From Chlorobiota bacterium (GTDB lineage Bacteria; Bacteroidota; Ignavibacteria; Kapaibacteriales; UBA961), in the NCBI GenBank assembly GCA_014191195.1, contig BJGZ01000012.1, positions 16,266 through 80,265 on the forward strand: 64,000 nucleotides of DNA, given 5' to 3'. The notes beneath the pieces were generated by a model. It was not told where the DNA came from, searched no databases, and worked only from the letters and a program-made list of their open reading frames with translations. Below, piece by piece: positions 45,228 through 54,721 of this stretch (its first letter is position 1; each line of letters begins with the position of its first letter). The translations under genes were made by a program, and so were the position numbers.

Positions 45228-46664
45228 ATGAATTATACTTTGTTGATCTCTTGTTTGTATGTTTTATGCTGTATGTGCTTCTCTATGACAGCAACTACAT
45301 TAACTGTAGGAATTGGCCAACAATTTCAAGATCCAAGAACTGCTTGTTTATCCGCAAAACCTGGCGATACTGTATTGATGTATCCTGCAGAATATAAAGG
45401 CTCATATTTTATTGAAAATATTAATGGTATTCAGAACTCTCCGATTATTATTAGAGGAATTCACCGAGATAGTGTTGTCTTTTCTGGAGGTTCAGAATCC
45501 TTCCATTTTTCTGATTGCTCATATTTAATTATTGAGAATTTTACGATAAAAGGACAAACCGGCAATGGAATGAACTGTGATGATGCTGGAACATTTGATA
45601 CACCAGCACATCATATTATATTTCGGAATCTTACTTTTTCTACAATGAATGCAAGTGGAAATAATGATCAACTAAAATTATCAGGTTTAGATAATTTTAT
45701 TATTGAAGAATGTACATTCGAGGATGGATCTGCTGGTGGAAGTGGAGTAGATATGGTTGGATGTCATAATGGAGTATTTAGAAAAAATGTATTTATTCGT
45801 CAAGGTTCAAATTGTATACAAGCTAAAGGTGGCACTCAATATATTCGAATTGAACAAAATTCATTTATAGATGGTGGGCAGCGAGCCTTAAATTTGGGTG
45901 GCTCTACAGGTTTGCAGTTTTTTCGTCCTTTGGACGCACCTTTTGAAGCTGCAGATATGCTTGTTCATGCAAATATTTTTATTCGATCTACAACACCAAT
46001 TGCTTATGTAGGATCTGTTCGAATAAAAGTTCAGCACAATACAATTATCTTCCCAGAACGTTGGATATTTAGAATTCTTCAAGAAACTGTAGATCCAAAT
46101 AGATTTTTAGCTTGTGGCGATAATGTGTTTCAGAATAATCTGATTGTGTTTAAATCAAGTATTTCTAGACAAGTTAATATCGGTGGTAATACAGATCCAG
46201 CTAGCTTTATGCTAAGAAATAATCTATGGTATAATATTGATAATCCTATATCTTCCATATTACAAGAGCCTCAATTAAAGGAAAGCGGGGGAATATATGG
46301 CAAAGATCCATTATTAAAGAACATTGAACTTGGCGATTTTCGTCTCATGAATTCAAGCCCTGCAATTGGCGCTGGCTTCCCTTTATCAAATAATGAAATA
46401 GATTTTGAATATAAACCATTTAAGAATCCACCTTCGATTGGTGCCTATGAAGGAGATGAGATCTCTTCAATATCATCTGAATCTAATCAATATAGCATTC
46501 GTACTACTAGAACATTAGACGGAATATGGCTAACAATACCTCATGAATTTCTACCCAAAAAGGTGACAATCATTCATCTGAATGGGGCATTAGCTAAAAC
46601 ACTCTTAATCCAACATGAAACAATATTTATACCACTTGACTATCATCAATTCTTGATATGGTAG
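45228..46664 (+). CDS. Secreted right-handed beta-helix repeat protein
   Basis: Seen: 478 residues. A signal peptide (about 1-22) is followed by many short repeats of NGIxNSPIIIRGI, SYLIIENFTIKG, HHIIFRNLTF and NFIIEECTFEDG type, the rungs of a right-handed parallel beta-helix as in pectate lyase/NosD-like proteins. The segment DPLLKNIELGDFRLMNSSPAIGAG near 360-385 is the usual end of that family, and a short sorting-domain-like tail without a YPNPA motif follows. It may be a polysaccharide lyase or a binding protein; no catalytic residues can be assigned. Downstream of two glycosyltransferase genes and followed by a terminator. Confidence 0.75.
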   Translation: MNYTLLISCLYVLCCMCFSMTATTLTVGIGQQFQDPRTACLSAKPGDTVLMYPAEYKGSYFIENINGIQNSPIIIRGIHRDSVVFSGGSESFHFSDCSYLIIENFTIKGQTGNGMNCDDAGTFDTPAHHIIFRNLTFSTMNASGNNDQLKLSGLDNFIIEECTFEDGSAGGSGVDMVGCHNGVFRKNVFIRQGSNCIQAKGGTQYIRIEQNSFIDGGQRALNLGGSTGLQFFRPLDAPFEAADMLVHANIFIRSTTPIAYVGSVRIKVQHNTIIFPERWIFRILQETVDPNRFLACGDNVFQNNLIVFKSSISRQVNIGGNTDPASFMLRNNLWYNIDNPISSILQEPQLKESGGIYGKDPLLKNIELGDFRLMNSSPAIGAGFPLSNNEIDFEYKPFKNPPSIGAYEGDEISSISSESNQYSIRTTRTLDGIWLTIPHEFLPKKVTIIHLNGALAKTLLIQHETIFIPLDYHQFLIW

Positions 46665-46710
46665 TATGGTAAGGAAATCAGAATAAACATTCTTCCACAT
46701 CCTTTTCAAT

Positions 46711-46745
46711 AAGCAGATATTTCAATAGAAATGTCTGCTTTTTTT
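46711..46745 (+). terminator. Terminator after the beta-helix gene
   Basis: A 13-bp stem (46711-46723 with 46728-46740, one G-U type pair) around a 4-nt loop, then a T-run to 46745, 47 bp after the stop. Confidence 0.88.
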
Positions 46746-47218
46746 ATGTCATATGAAATAAAATGTCTGTGAAAGTAACCATAAAAACATGAGTGTTTAA
46801 TGTGTCAAAAATATTGTACAATGTCAACCTACACTGTTGATTACAATCATAATAAATCTATGACAACAATAAGAGTATTAATGTCATATTAAGAGAAGTG
46901 AAAATTAGTAAAGCATTGATATATAACAAGTTGCAAATAATTTAATATTGAAAAAATAAAGTTGGCACATCTATTGTATTATTTATAATATTCAATGTTT
47001 TATGGGTGGCTTTTTGAATATATAAGCACAAAAAATGACAGGTGATTGTGCAGTACATTTTTAGAGTTTTGAATTTCATTATCTAGAATACCGGTGGCTA
47101 TGATAATGAAATGGATAGGACGATTGAGCTATTATTAAAGAAGGGTTGCAGTGATGAATATTCACTGTACATATGGGTATTTTATTTTTAATTATTATTT
47201 GATGAATTAGGTGATACA
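46746..47218. other. Intergenic stretch before the LamG fragment
   Basis: About 470 bp without a credible gene. It contains the sigma-54-like word at 46962-46978 and, near 47149-47167, CAGTGA...TCACTG nested around the 10-bp palindrome TGAATATTCA (47155-47164). Nothing else was recognised. Confidence 0.5.
46962..46978 (+). promoter_or_regulatory. Possible sigma-54 (-24/-12) promoter
   Basis: TTGGCAC, five bases, then TTGTA resembles the sigma-54 consensus TTGGCACG-N4-TTGCA. The -24 half matches through GGCAC and the spacing is right, but the -12 has GT in place of GC. It lies about 240 bp upstream of the LamG fragment. No rpoN or enhancer-binding gene is in the window. Confidence 0.3.
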
Positions 47219-47725
47219 ATGATACGATTGGGTATATGGATATGTGTTTTACTGTGTATATGTATGGGGCAATCTGTAGCAAAAATACCAGATTATATCC
47301 CAAAACAAGGTTTAATAGGATATTGGCCTTTTAATGGTAATGCACAAGATGAAAGTGGGAATGGACTTCATGCCTTAGTTAATGGACCTATATTAGTTGA
47401 TGATAGATTTGGAAATCCCAAATCAGCATATTCATTTTCGGGAATTAATGATAATATTGTTATAGATACTGCATTTTTTAATAATGGTTGGGATTCATTT
47501 ACATTTACATGTTGGGTTTATCTAAATGAAACAAAAAATCCTAGAAATCCTAATAATAGCCATGTATTTTTAAATACAATGCCACATAATGGCCTAGGTA
47601 TAGGATATAATTGGGGAAATTCTGAGCGATATAGTTTTAGTATTGGTAATGGGGAACCAGCACAACAATGGAATACAAATCTTTTTGATGCAAGGGGAGA
47701 ATCAATAATGCATGACCATATATAG
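47219..47725 (+). pseudogene. Truncated secreted LamG/concanavalin-like domain protein
   Basis: Seen: 168 residues. A signal peptide (ending SVAK) is followed by the start of a LamG/jelly-roll domain, GLIGYWPFNGNAQDESGNGLHALVNG, through WDSFTFTCWVYLN. It stops at SIMHDHI, where the family continues with WYHI-type strands of the second half of the jelly roll. The other frames downstream show no continuation, and no sorting domain follows, so the 3' end seems to have been lost and replaced by unrelated sequence. A natural short variant is possible. Confidence 0.6.
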
Positions 47726-47888
47726 TAAGATAAAATAAATGTCTCAGATTCATGCTTTAGTAGATTGCAAATAAAACACAAAAGGCACTCCTGCGGTGCA
47801 TTGTCCCATTGCAAGATTCATATCGAGCAGACTTGCTATTACATGCACTTGAGATACACATGTAAAAATTAATAAGATAAAATACATA

Positions 47889-47921
47889 AAGGGTTCTGAT
47901 ATAGTAAGTATCAGAACCCTT
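47889..47921 (-). terminator. Perfect hairpin, probable terminator of the FISUMP gene
   Basis: A 13-bp perfect stem, AAGGGTTCTGATA (47889-47901) and its complement (47909-47921), with a 7-nt loop. On the minus strand a T-rich stretch follows. It lies about 50 bp past the stop of the minus-strand lipoprotein gene and could also stop plus-strand reading from the LamG fragment. Confidence 0.6.
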
Positions 47922-47972
47922 ATAACTTTATTATTATATTTTTGGGGTTTTTGCCCCAAATGGGCAAAAGGA

Positions 47973-48668
47973 CTAATCCCTCAAGCAACGAACAGACAAG
48001 CCATCATAATTATTAAAGGTGTTCCTATTCACCATAGTCTCATCATAATAGTCCAGATTACGATTCCAAGCATAACCGTCGCTTTCCTCTGAAGAACTCC
48101 ACCAACTACCGCCATCAGTAATGCCTAAGAAATTTCCACCTTCAATACGGCTACCGCCCGGCAAACCATTAAATCCGCTACTATTAGTGCCATGACCATT
48201 ATTCGACCAACCTGTTGTACTCTTCATCTTTTGGCCTGCTAGGTCTTCTCCTCCTAAAAAGTTTGTTAGGACAGTCCATTCTGCATCACTTGGTACATGA
48301 TAACCCGCAGGGGCGAGGCCTCTGGCATCTTTTACACAATACCAATTGTACAGCTTACCATACTTTTCTCCATTCTTGGTATCATTATCATAATAACACC
48401 AAGCACCTTCTTGCGTGTTTATAGCTCCTAGCCATTCATCTAAAGTACGTGCATGACGAATTGTATCTCCATTTAGATATTTACTAACATGTAAGTTTTC
48501 AGACATCCAAACTTGTGTGTTAATTTTTACAATTCCATATTTTCTCCCATCCCGTATATCTGTAAATACTGAATCAGAAATAGTAGGATTTGGATTATTT
48601 ACAGAATTTTCTTTACAACCTACAATCAGTAACATTGTCAAAAAAACAAAAACCATCAAACTCTTCAT
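47973..48668 (-). CDS. FISUMP-domain lipoprotein
   Basis: Seen: 231 residues with lipoprotein signal LIVGC (C18). A complete Fibrobacter succinogenes major paralogous domain follows, with DGRKYGIVKINTQVWMSENL, YGKLYNWYCVKDARGLAPAGYHVPSDAEW, WSNNGHGTNSSGFNGLPGGSR, WWSSSE and the closing DGLSVRCLRD. These are secreted lectin-like or formylglycine-enzyme-like domains of unknown activity found in FCB bacteria. Monocistronic; hairpin downstream at 47889. Confidence 0.9.
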   Translation of the reverse strand: MKSLMVFVFLTMLLIVGCKENSVNNPNPTISDSVFTDIRDGRKYGIVKINTQVWMSENLHVSKYLNGDTIRHARTLDEWLGAINTQEGAWCYYDNDTKNGEKYGKLYNWYCVKDARGLAPAGYHVPSDAEWTVLTNFLGGEDLAGQKMKSTTGWSNNGHGTNSSGFNGLPGGSRIEGGNFLGITDGGSWWSSSEESDGYAWNRNLDYYDETMVNRNTFNNYDGLSVRCLRD

Positions 48669-48836
48669 TAGAATCTCTCAATTGTTTAATTAAATATATA
48701 ATATATATGTACTTCCATTAATGTCTTTCAGTTTTGATTCACATACCAAATTTAACTCATCACTTTTGTTTACACAAGGTGAAATACAATTCAATCCATA
48801 CAATCATCAAGATACCTGAAATTACCCCAAAACACA

Positions 48837-48861
48837 AAAGGCATCCAATTGGGATGCCTTT
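48837..48861 (-). terminator. Terminator of tRNA-Phe
   Basis: A 10-bp perfect stem (AAAGGCATCC at 48837-48846, GGATGCCTTT at 48852-48861) with a 5-nt loop, just past the 3' end of the minus-strand tRNA. T-rich sequence follows on the minus strand. Confidence 0.8.
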
Positions 48862-48871
48862 GCTTTTGTTG

Positions 48872-48944
<73 letters not shown>

Positions 48945-49021
48945 AGTTGGGACTTGGTACTTAAACAGTTGACCAAAATATGGTTTATTCGTGAACTCAC
49001 AAAGTAAAATCTTACTCAAGA

Positions 49022-49594
49022 TTAAAACAATAATGATTCTGGCTTTTGCAACCATTCTTCCAATAGTTGAGCTTTTTGATCTTTTTCCGATATAATTGGT
49101 TGATTACCATTAAGATAGAGTTCCCATGGTAAAGATAATGATGGATCATTCCAATAAATACCAGATTCAGCTTTTGGATTATATATTGTTGTGCATTTAT
49201 ATACTACTTGTGTATCATCTTCTAAACATAAAAAACCATTGGCAAAACCAGGTGGAATCCATGCCATATAAGCATTCTCGGCTGATAGTTCTACCATAAT
49301 CGATTGGCCTAAACTAGGTGAATTATGTCTTATATCAACTTCTGCTAAGATGATTTTTCCTGAAATTACTCTTAATAGTTTTCCCATCGGTTCATCCCAT
49401 TGAAAATGTAAACCTCTCAATACATCTTTACATGATTTAGAATGATTTTCTTGTCTAAAATTAGTTGGAATACCAAGTTCTCTAAAATAATCTTCTCTAT
49501 ATGATTCCATAAAAAAACCACGTTCATCACCATATATATCTGGTTTAATGATAATGATTCCATGTAAATGTGTATCTACAATGCTAAATGCCAT
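49022..49594 (-). CDS. rfbC: dTDP-4-dehydrorhamnose 3,5-epimerase
   Basis: Third enzyme of dTDP-L-rhamnose synthesis, supplying rhamnose for surface polysaccharide. Seen: 190 residues, the usual length, cupin fold. DERGFFMESYRED, RQENHSKSCKDVLRGLHFQ with the catalytic histidine, KLLRVISG, WIPPGFANGFLCL and YKCTTIYNP are all present. rfbA, rfbB and rfbD are not adjacent; the nucleotidyltransferase at 17987 is a possible but unproven RmlA-like partner. It lies 11 bp after radC on the same strand, so rfbC-radC-cutA may be one transcript. Confidence 0.93.
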   Translation of the reverse strand: MAFSIVDTHLHGIIIIKPDIYGDERGFFMESYREDYFRELGIPTNFRQENHSKSCKDVLRGLHFQWDEPMGKLLRVISGKIILAEVDIRHNSPSLGQSIMVELSAENAYMAWIPPGFANGFLCLEDDTQVVYKCTTIYNPKAESGIYWNDPSLSLPWELYLNGNQPIISEKDQKAQLLEEWLQKPESLLF

Positions 49595-49605
49595 AATATG
49601 AATCC

Positions 49606-50340
49606 TTAATCTATGTATCCTCTTTCACGCAAACTAGTAAATGTTTCTCCAGCAATAATGATATGATCTAGTAATTGTATCGACATCATAGAACCTGCTA
49701 ATGCAATTTGCTTTGTTAATGAAATATCTTCTTTACTTGGTTCTGTGTTTCCAGAAGGATGATTATGTAATGCAATTATCGAAGCCGCACTTTCGATGAC
49801 TGCAATTCTAAACACTTCTCGTGGATGTACTACACTAGAATTTAAAGAACCTTCACTTATCTTTTTTATCGAAATCACAATATTTGCTGTATTCAACATC
49901 GCAATGTAAAAACTTTCTGTCCTTGCTCCTCTCATTCGAGGAATAAAATACTTAGCAACATCATGTGGAGTGTGTAAGATGTGAGATGGATTGAATTCTT
50001 CCTGTTGATATCTTCTTCCTAATTCAAAAGCGGCGGCTAATCCAATAGCTTTAGCCATCCCAATGCCTTTTATCGTACATATTTCTTTAACCGATCGAGA
50101 ACCTAAATCAGAGATAGTATTGAATGTTTTTAACATAGATCTAGCAATATCTAATGCAGAAAAATTTTGCATACCCGTATTAATTAATATTGCCAATAAT
50201 TCACTATCACTTAAGCAGTGTGCTCCAAATAATTGAAGTCGTTCTCGAGGTTTATCGTCTTGACGCCATTCTCTAATCGTCAAAGACTCACTCGCAGATT
50301 TGTTTTCATATTCTACTGTTTTTTGATCTTGGTTATTCAT
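49606..50340 (-). CDS. radC: RadC/JAB-domain protein
   Basis: Seen: 244 residues. N-terminal helix-hairpin-helix-type region (about 30-100, with LSDSELLAILINTGMQN and IKGIGMAKAIGLAAAFELGRR) and C-terminal JAB/MPN domain with the metal-binding motif HNHPSGNTEPSKED. Often annotated as a DNA repair protein, though that role is disputed. Together with rfbC and cutA it lies on the minus strand with gaps of 11 and 23 bp. Confidence 0.92.
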   Translation of the reverse strand: MNNQDQKTVEYENKSASESLTIREWRQDDKPRERLQLFGAHCLSDSELLAILINTGMQNFSALDIARSMLKTFNTISDLGSRSVKEICTIKGIGMAKAIGLAAAFELGRRYQQEEFNPSHILHTPHDVAKYFIPRMRGARTESFYIAMLNTANIVISIKKISEGSLNSSVVHPREVFRIAVIESAASIIALHNHPSGNTEPSKEDISLTKQIALAGSMMSIQLLDHIIIAGETFTSLRERGYID

Positions 50341-50363
50341 AATCCCCCTTGAATATCTAGTAT

Positions 50364-50696
50364 TTAATCCTTAATTACTTGTTCTTTTGCCCATTGAAGG
50401 TATGGCCCATGTATCCCTTCAATTGGAATTACTATCATTTCTGGTATAGTATATGAATGAATTTCTTTTATGATTTTTTCTATGTTTTCAATAGCATGAT
50501 TAAATGTCTTAATCTTTAAAAGATATTCCTTCTCACACATTATTGAATCATTCCATCTATAGATTGATTCAATTCCTGAAATAATCGAACAACAAGCTGA
50601 AAGATTCTTTGTAATTAACACTTCTGCAATCCTTTTAGCTTGTTCATATGTTCCAACACTTACAAACATAAGGCGGAAATTTGCATCTATTTCCAT
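50364..50696 (-). CDS. cutA: Divalent cation tolerance protein CutA
   Basis: Small trimeric PII-like protein tied to copper and other metal tolerance. Seen: 110 residues. VSVGTYEQAKRIAEVLI, LSACCSIISGIESIYRW, KEYLLKIKT and the C-terminal YTIPEMIVIPI match the family. First gene of the probable cutA-radC-rfbC run. Confidence 0.93.
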   Translation of the reverse strand: MEIDANFRLMFVSVGTYEQAKRIAEVLITKNLSACCSIISGIESIYRWNDSIMCEKEYLLKIKTFNHAIENIEKIIKEIHSYTIPEMIVIPIEGIHGPYLQWAKEQVIKD

Positions 50697-50745
50697 AGTT
50701 TTGCACTCAATTAGTTCATGAACTCTACTAGCTAAAATACTAAAT

Positions 50746-51036
50746 ATGATAGAACTCTTTGTATTTCATCTACATATCATGGCGGCACTTTTTGCATTTA
50801 CAAAAAGATGGCAAGAAGCCAAGTTAAAAGAAGGATTTATGGCATTAGCTATTTTCTTTTTAGTATTTATCATTATGTGGACATTAACCGGACAAATCGT
50901 CAAAATCTTAGTTCCTGTAGCAGGATATACTTCTTGGTTTACAAGAGATACAGGTTCTTTGGTTTTAGTGCTTATACCTGATTATATTTTTTTTAGGGTG
51001 TTTTTTTTAAAAGATACTACAACTGTGCAACAATAA
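50746..51036 (+). CDS. Small uncharacterised membrane protein
   Basis: Not recognised. Seen: 96 residues with two or three predicted membrane helices (about 2-17, 33-50 and 71-88) and basic loops. No motif is visible. Divergent from cutA and 41 bp before the start of the large T9SS client on the same strand. Confidence 0.55.
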   Translation: MIELFVFHLHIMAALFAFTKRWQEAKLKEGFMALAIFFLVFIIMWTLTGQIVKILVPVAGYTSWFTRDTGSLVLVLIPDYIFFRVFFLKDTTTVQQ

Positions 51037-51077
51037 TCTGATTCTTATTGTTATTACTCTACATTTATAAAGCTTTC

Positions 51078-54000
51078 ATGTTAAAACGTAGTATCATGCT
51101 TTTCTCCAAAATCTTCTCAATGTTTTTGATATTCACTCTGTTCATCGTAGATGCTGAGGCTCAAATTCAATTAGAGATAAAACAACAAAATATATTAGAG
51201 ACAGTAAATCCTGCTGCATTTCCATTATTGAAAGCTTCTCTTAAAGCTACAGTGAATGGCCAATCTCATATCATCCTTTCCAATGAATTATTAATTGTAG
51301 ATGATAACCGAAGCTCTCGGGCTATCAATATCGCACCGCCTGATAATCAAGGATATCAGATAATTACTTGGATTACTAAATCCCAAAGTGTTGCAGAAAC
51401 AACTGAATTTGTGTTTACTTATACTAATCAAACTGCTAGTATTCTTGGTAAACATAGAAGAGATAATGGATGTCAAGTACGTTTTTGCGATCCATTCTAT
51501 GAACAAATTAGAGAGCTATATTTTGGGACAGTAAAACCAGGTGAAACAGTGGCTTCTACCATTATGGTAAGAGCAGTTTCATCTAATAAAGATGCTTCAA
51601 AAAAAGAACTGACAACGCGCCTAGATTCGATTCGATTTTCCTCACCAGATTTTTCAATACGATGGATTGGAAGCTATGTTTCTACAAATCCACCTCCAGT
51701 TGGATTGGCTCCTTCTACAGGATATTTTTTCGATATTGTTTTTACTCCAAAAAAAGATATATACTATAAAGAATATGCAGTTTTGTACTATGAAGGTGGG
51801 AAAACTGAATATCTGCAATTGAGAGCAAATGGTTTTACAATGCAGGAAAACAGAAATTTGACGCTGCTCTTGCCAAATTCTCCAAATGTATATACTCCTT
51901 GTGAAGACATCATATTAAAATGGAAAGGATATCGAGTTGGTGCTCCAACATATGTCGATTTTAGCCCTGATGCTGGTAAATCTTGGGATACCTTGGGCTT
52001 TAGCATGGATAGCACATTTATGTGGAAAATTCCTGCAAGATTTACAGACTCAGGTTATCTTCGTATCAGACAAGAACTACAAAGATTCGAAGAATTTACT
52101 TTGCTAAAACCGGAATTAAAAGGGGGAGTTTCTAATATTGCTTGGAATGCTTCTGGTACGGCACTGTTAGCTGGTTATCAAAATGGAATGATTGGTGATT
52201 GGGATAAAATAAGTACTACAGTCATTAATGAATATACTGTCGCAAATATTACATTCCCATCTGTAAATACTGTGTGGTTAGGCCTTGGTTATATTAATGA
52301 TTCTTTATTATTTGGTGCATATCAATTATCAGATACTAAAAAAGAAATGATAGCTTTATGTGTAAAAGGTAATCCAATTCCTGTAAAAGAAATTGAGATT
52401 TCTATGCAGGGTGGTACCAAGGATGTTTTGTTTAATCCAGAAACAAAATCATTCTTGATAATTCCCCAAAAAGGATCTCAGATTCAGCAAATATCGTTAA
52501 ATGGAAATATTGAACAGTCCTATTCTTTTAATGTTCCAATTACAGGGTTTACAGTAGGAAATGGTTCTATTTGTGCTATTTCTTTATTGAATGGATCGGT
52601 ATTGCTAGCTAATTCTACAAATTTAAGTGTTATTGATTCTTTGTTTTTTCCTGAATTAGCTTTGATCAATCGCTTAGGTATTTCCGATGATGGATCCTTA
52701 TTAGCAATGGGCACAAAAACGTCTCAAACAACATTAACTTCTGGTGCAGAAAGCGAAGTTCATATTGCCTATATACCCACACATACAATTGTAAGAAGTT
52801 TAAGAACAGCTTCTAGTGATGCTATTGGCCTTACTTTTAATTCAACCAATCAGTTTTTGGCCACAGGTTTCTCGGGAATCCCACAAATTTCAATGTGGCA
52901 ATTACCATTAGATAAATTTTTAGGTTCTATTAGCGGACATAATGGATTTTTAACAGATATCGCTTTTAGTCCAGATGGACAAGCCATTGCATCTTCGGCA
53001 AATTCTCCTGATAATGTAAAGATGAGGAATTTTTCATATCCAGAAAAAGACACCACAGATAATTTGTTCAGAATTGTTCCTTCGCAACCAATTATTACAA
53101 AAGGAATTATATCAGATTTATTATTAATGGAACAAAAGGATACTGTATTATCTAAGAACTTTTGTAATAAAGGTCCAGGAAATATCATACTTGAATATGC
53201 ATATCTAAGAAAAGGAAAGGATTTTACATTTTCAGTACCTTTTCCTAATGGCATAGTATTAAAGCCAAATGATTGTATCGATTTATCATTTAAAGTTCAA
53301 CCAACCGATACAGGTATCATTGCTGATACCGTCTTTTTTGGTTATTGTTCACAAGAGTTTTATTTGCCTTTAGAAGTACTATCTAAACCTAGAAATATTA
53401 AGAACTTAGCTAATAATCTATTTTTAGATTCTTTATGTATTAATGATACAGTAAGCAAAGATATTATCTTAATAAGAAATGATGATCCCAAACCTTTGCT
53501 TATCAATAAAGTATATGCTAAAAGCTCACATTTATTTGTTAATACTGTGATTAAAGACACGATCTTATTACCGGGACAGCAATTATCTGTAAACATATCG
53601 TATACACCTTCAGCTTTAGGCCCAGATCAAGCTGAATTAACCATTGAACATTCAAATCAATCATTGTATTCTATTGCTATTACATTACTAGGTTATGGAT
53701 CTGGTGCAAATATTGTCGCTCCTTCAATTATACCTTTTCTGCAGGATTCACCAAGAAGAACAATTCCAATAGCAAATAAATCTGAAAATCCAGTAAATCT
53801 TACAAATATTCAAACTAAGAATGGGTCAATTACAGTATATACACCTTTACCTGTGCAAATACCACCCGGACAAACCTTGTTTTTGGATATTGGTGTCAAT
53901 GGAATAATTCCTCAAAATGGTATACAATTAGATGCTAATTTTGACCCATGTGGTTCTGGAAATTCAATAACAATTATTCCTTATACAGCCGAAATATCTT

Positions 54001-54686
54001 TGAAATTACCAATAATAGAAGTTGATCCTAAGGATAGAGCTCGTATTCCTATTGCTTTAGACATTAAAGAAACAATTCCTTATAAAGGTGAATTAAAGGC
54101 AAATATTGAGATACAAGTAAATCCACGCATATTTCTGCCAGATACTGTTTTTTCACAAAGTGGAAAGGCATCTCTTATTAAAAATCAAATAATAAATGAT
54201 ATCAGATTTATTGGCATCGAGTATATCGGTAAATTATCAAGTTCTTCTGCTTTGGTAATATTAGAAGGGCCTGCAGGAATAGCAGAAACAACACAATCAG
54301 CATTAGATTTTACTATATCAAATGGATTTATAGGTCCTTCTGTCCCAATATTGTGGAAATCCGGTGAAATAAGAATCATTAATCTATGCAAAGATCTTAT
54401 GATTATTCAGTCTGGAAAACAGATAAAGACATTACAAATGTACCCAAATCCAGCAGTTAATACAGTTACTTTGTATTGTGAATCAGAAGATCATATATCA
54501 ACAGAAATAGAATTAATTGATGCCATAGGTAATAAATATGCTCTTGGTTCGTGGAAAATCGAGAATGGGAAAAATACGATTACATTATCGAAGCCGAATG
54601 CGATTATTTCTGGAGCTTATACAGTAATATTCCGCTCTAAAGATAGTGGTATCCTTGCAAAATCATTAATACATTTTATAGAATAA
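51078..54686 (+). CDS. Large secreted T9SS client with propeller-like and ASH-like domains
   Basis: Seen: about 1200 residues. A signal peptide (ending AEAQ) is followed by an N-terminal beta region and a VDFSPDAGKSWDTLG segment. A WD40/propeller-like region (about 340-650) contains GGVSNIAWNASGTALLAGYQNG, ISDDGSLLAMG and GHNGFLTDIAFSPDGQAIAS. Two ASH/choice-of-anchor-like beta domains follow (KGPGNIILEYAYL and NDDPKPLLINKVY regions), and then a classical type-A sorting domain with LQMYPNPAVNTVTLY through SGAYTVIFRSKDSG. Expected to be cell-surface anchored or released. No catalytic residues are visible. The ATG at 51078 is preferred; 51096 is possible. Confidence 0.8.
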   Translation: MLKRSIMLFSKIFSMFLIFTLFIVDAEAQIQLEIKQQNILETVNPAAFPLLKASLKATVNGQSHIILSNELLIVDDNRSSRAINIAPPDNQGYQIITWITKSQSVAETTEFVFTYTNQTASILGKHRRDNGCQVRFCDPFYEQIRELYFGTVKPGETVASTIMVRAVSSNKDASKKELTTRLDSIRFSSPDFSIRWIGSYVSTNPPPVGLAPSTGYFFDIVFTPKKDIYYKEYAVLYYEGGKTEYLQLRANGFTMQENRNLTLLLPNSPNVYTPCEDIILKWKGYRVGAPTYVDFSPDAGKSWDTLGFSMDSTFMWKIPARFTDSGYLRIRQELQRFEEFTLLKPELKGGVSNIAWNASGTALLAGYQNGMIGDWDKISTTVINEYTVANITFPSVNTVWLGLGYINDSLLFGAYQLSDTKKEMIALCVKGNPIPVKEIEISMQGGTKDVLFNPETKSFLIIPQKGSQIQQISLNGNIEQSYSFNVPITGFTVGNGSICAISLLNGSVLLANSTNLSVIDSLFFPELALINRLGISDDGSLLAMGTKTSQTTLTSGAESEVHIAYIPTHTIVRSLRTASSDAIGLTFNSTNQFLATGFSGIPQISMWQLPLDKFLGSISGHNGFLTDIAFSPDGQAIASSANSPDNVKMRNFSYPEKDTTDNLFRIVPSQPIITKGIISDLLLMEQKDTVLSKNFCNKGPGNIILEYAYLRKGKDFTFSVPFPNGIVLKPNDCIDLSFKVQPTDTGIIADTVFFGYCSQEFYLPLEVLSKPRNIKNLANNLFLDSLCINDTVSKDIILIRNDDPKPLLINKVYAKSSHLFVNTVIKDTILLPGQQLSVNISYTPSALGPDQAELTIEHSNQSLYSIAITLLGYGSGANIVAPSIIPFLQDSPRRTIPIANKSENPVNLTNIQTKNGSITVYTPLPVQIPPGQTLFLDIGVNGIIPQNGIQLDANFDPCGSGNSITIIPYTAEISLKLPIIEVDPKDRARIPIALDIKETIPYKGELKANIEIQVNPRIFLPDTVFSQSGKASLIKNQIINDIRFIGIEYIGKLSSSSALVILEGPAGIAETTQSALDFTISNGFIGPSVPILWKSGEIRIINLCKDLMIIQSGKQIKTLQMYPNPAVNTVTLYCESEDHISTEIELIDAIGNKYALGSWKIENGKNTITLSKPNAIISGAYTVIFRSKDSGILAKSLIHFIE

Positions 54687-54721
54687 TCTCTTTCACTATT
54701 ACAAGTTCTTGGAGAAAAATC

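Noticed and set aside
47079..47303. 74-codon minus-strand frame near the LamG fragment
   Set aside because: Antisense to the LamG signal peptide, with composition typical of AT-rich spacer.
47750..47959. 69-codon minus-strand frame ending in a GC-richer patch
   Set aside because: It crosses the strong hairpin at 47889 and shows no recognisable domain.
47941..47960. TTTGGGG...CCCCAAA hairpin considered as the FISUMP terminator
   Set aside because: No T-run follows on either strand. The hairpin at 47889 fits better.
47774..48842. A 15-bp word (AAAACACAAAAGGCA) shared by the LamG downstream region and the tRNA-Phe terminator
   Set aside because: Short, AT-rich and tied to different hairpins. 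Probably chance.
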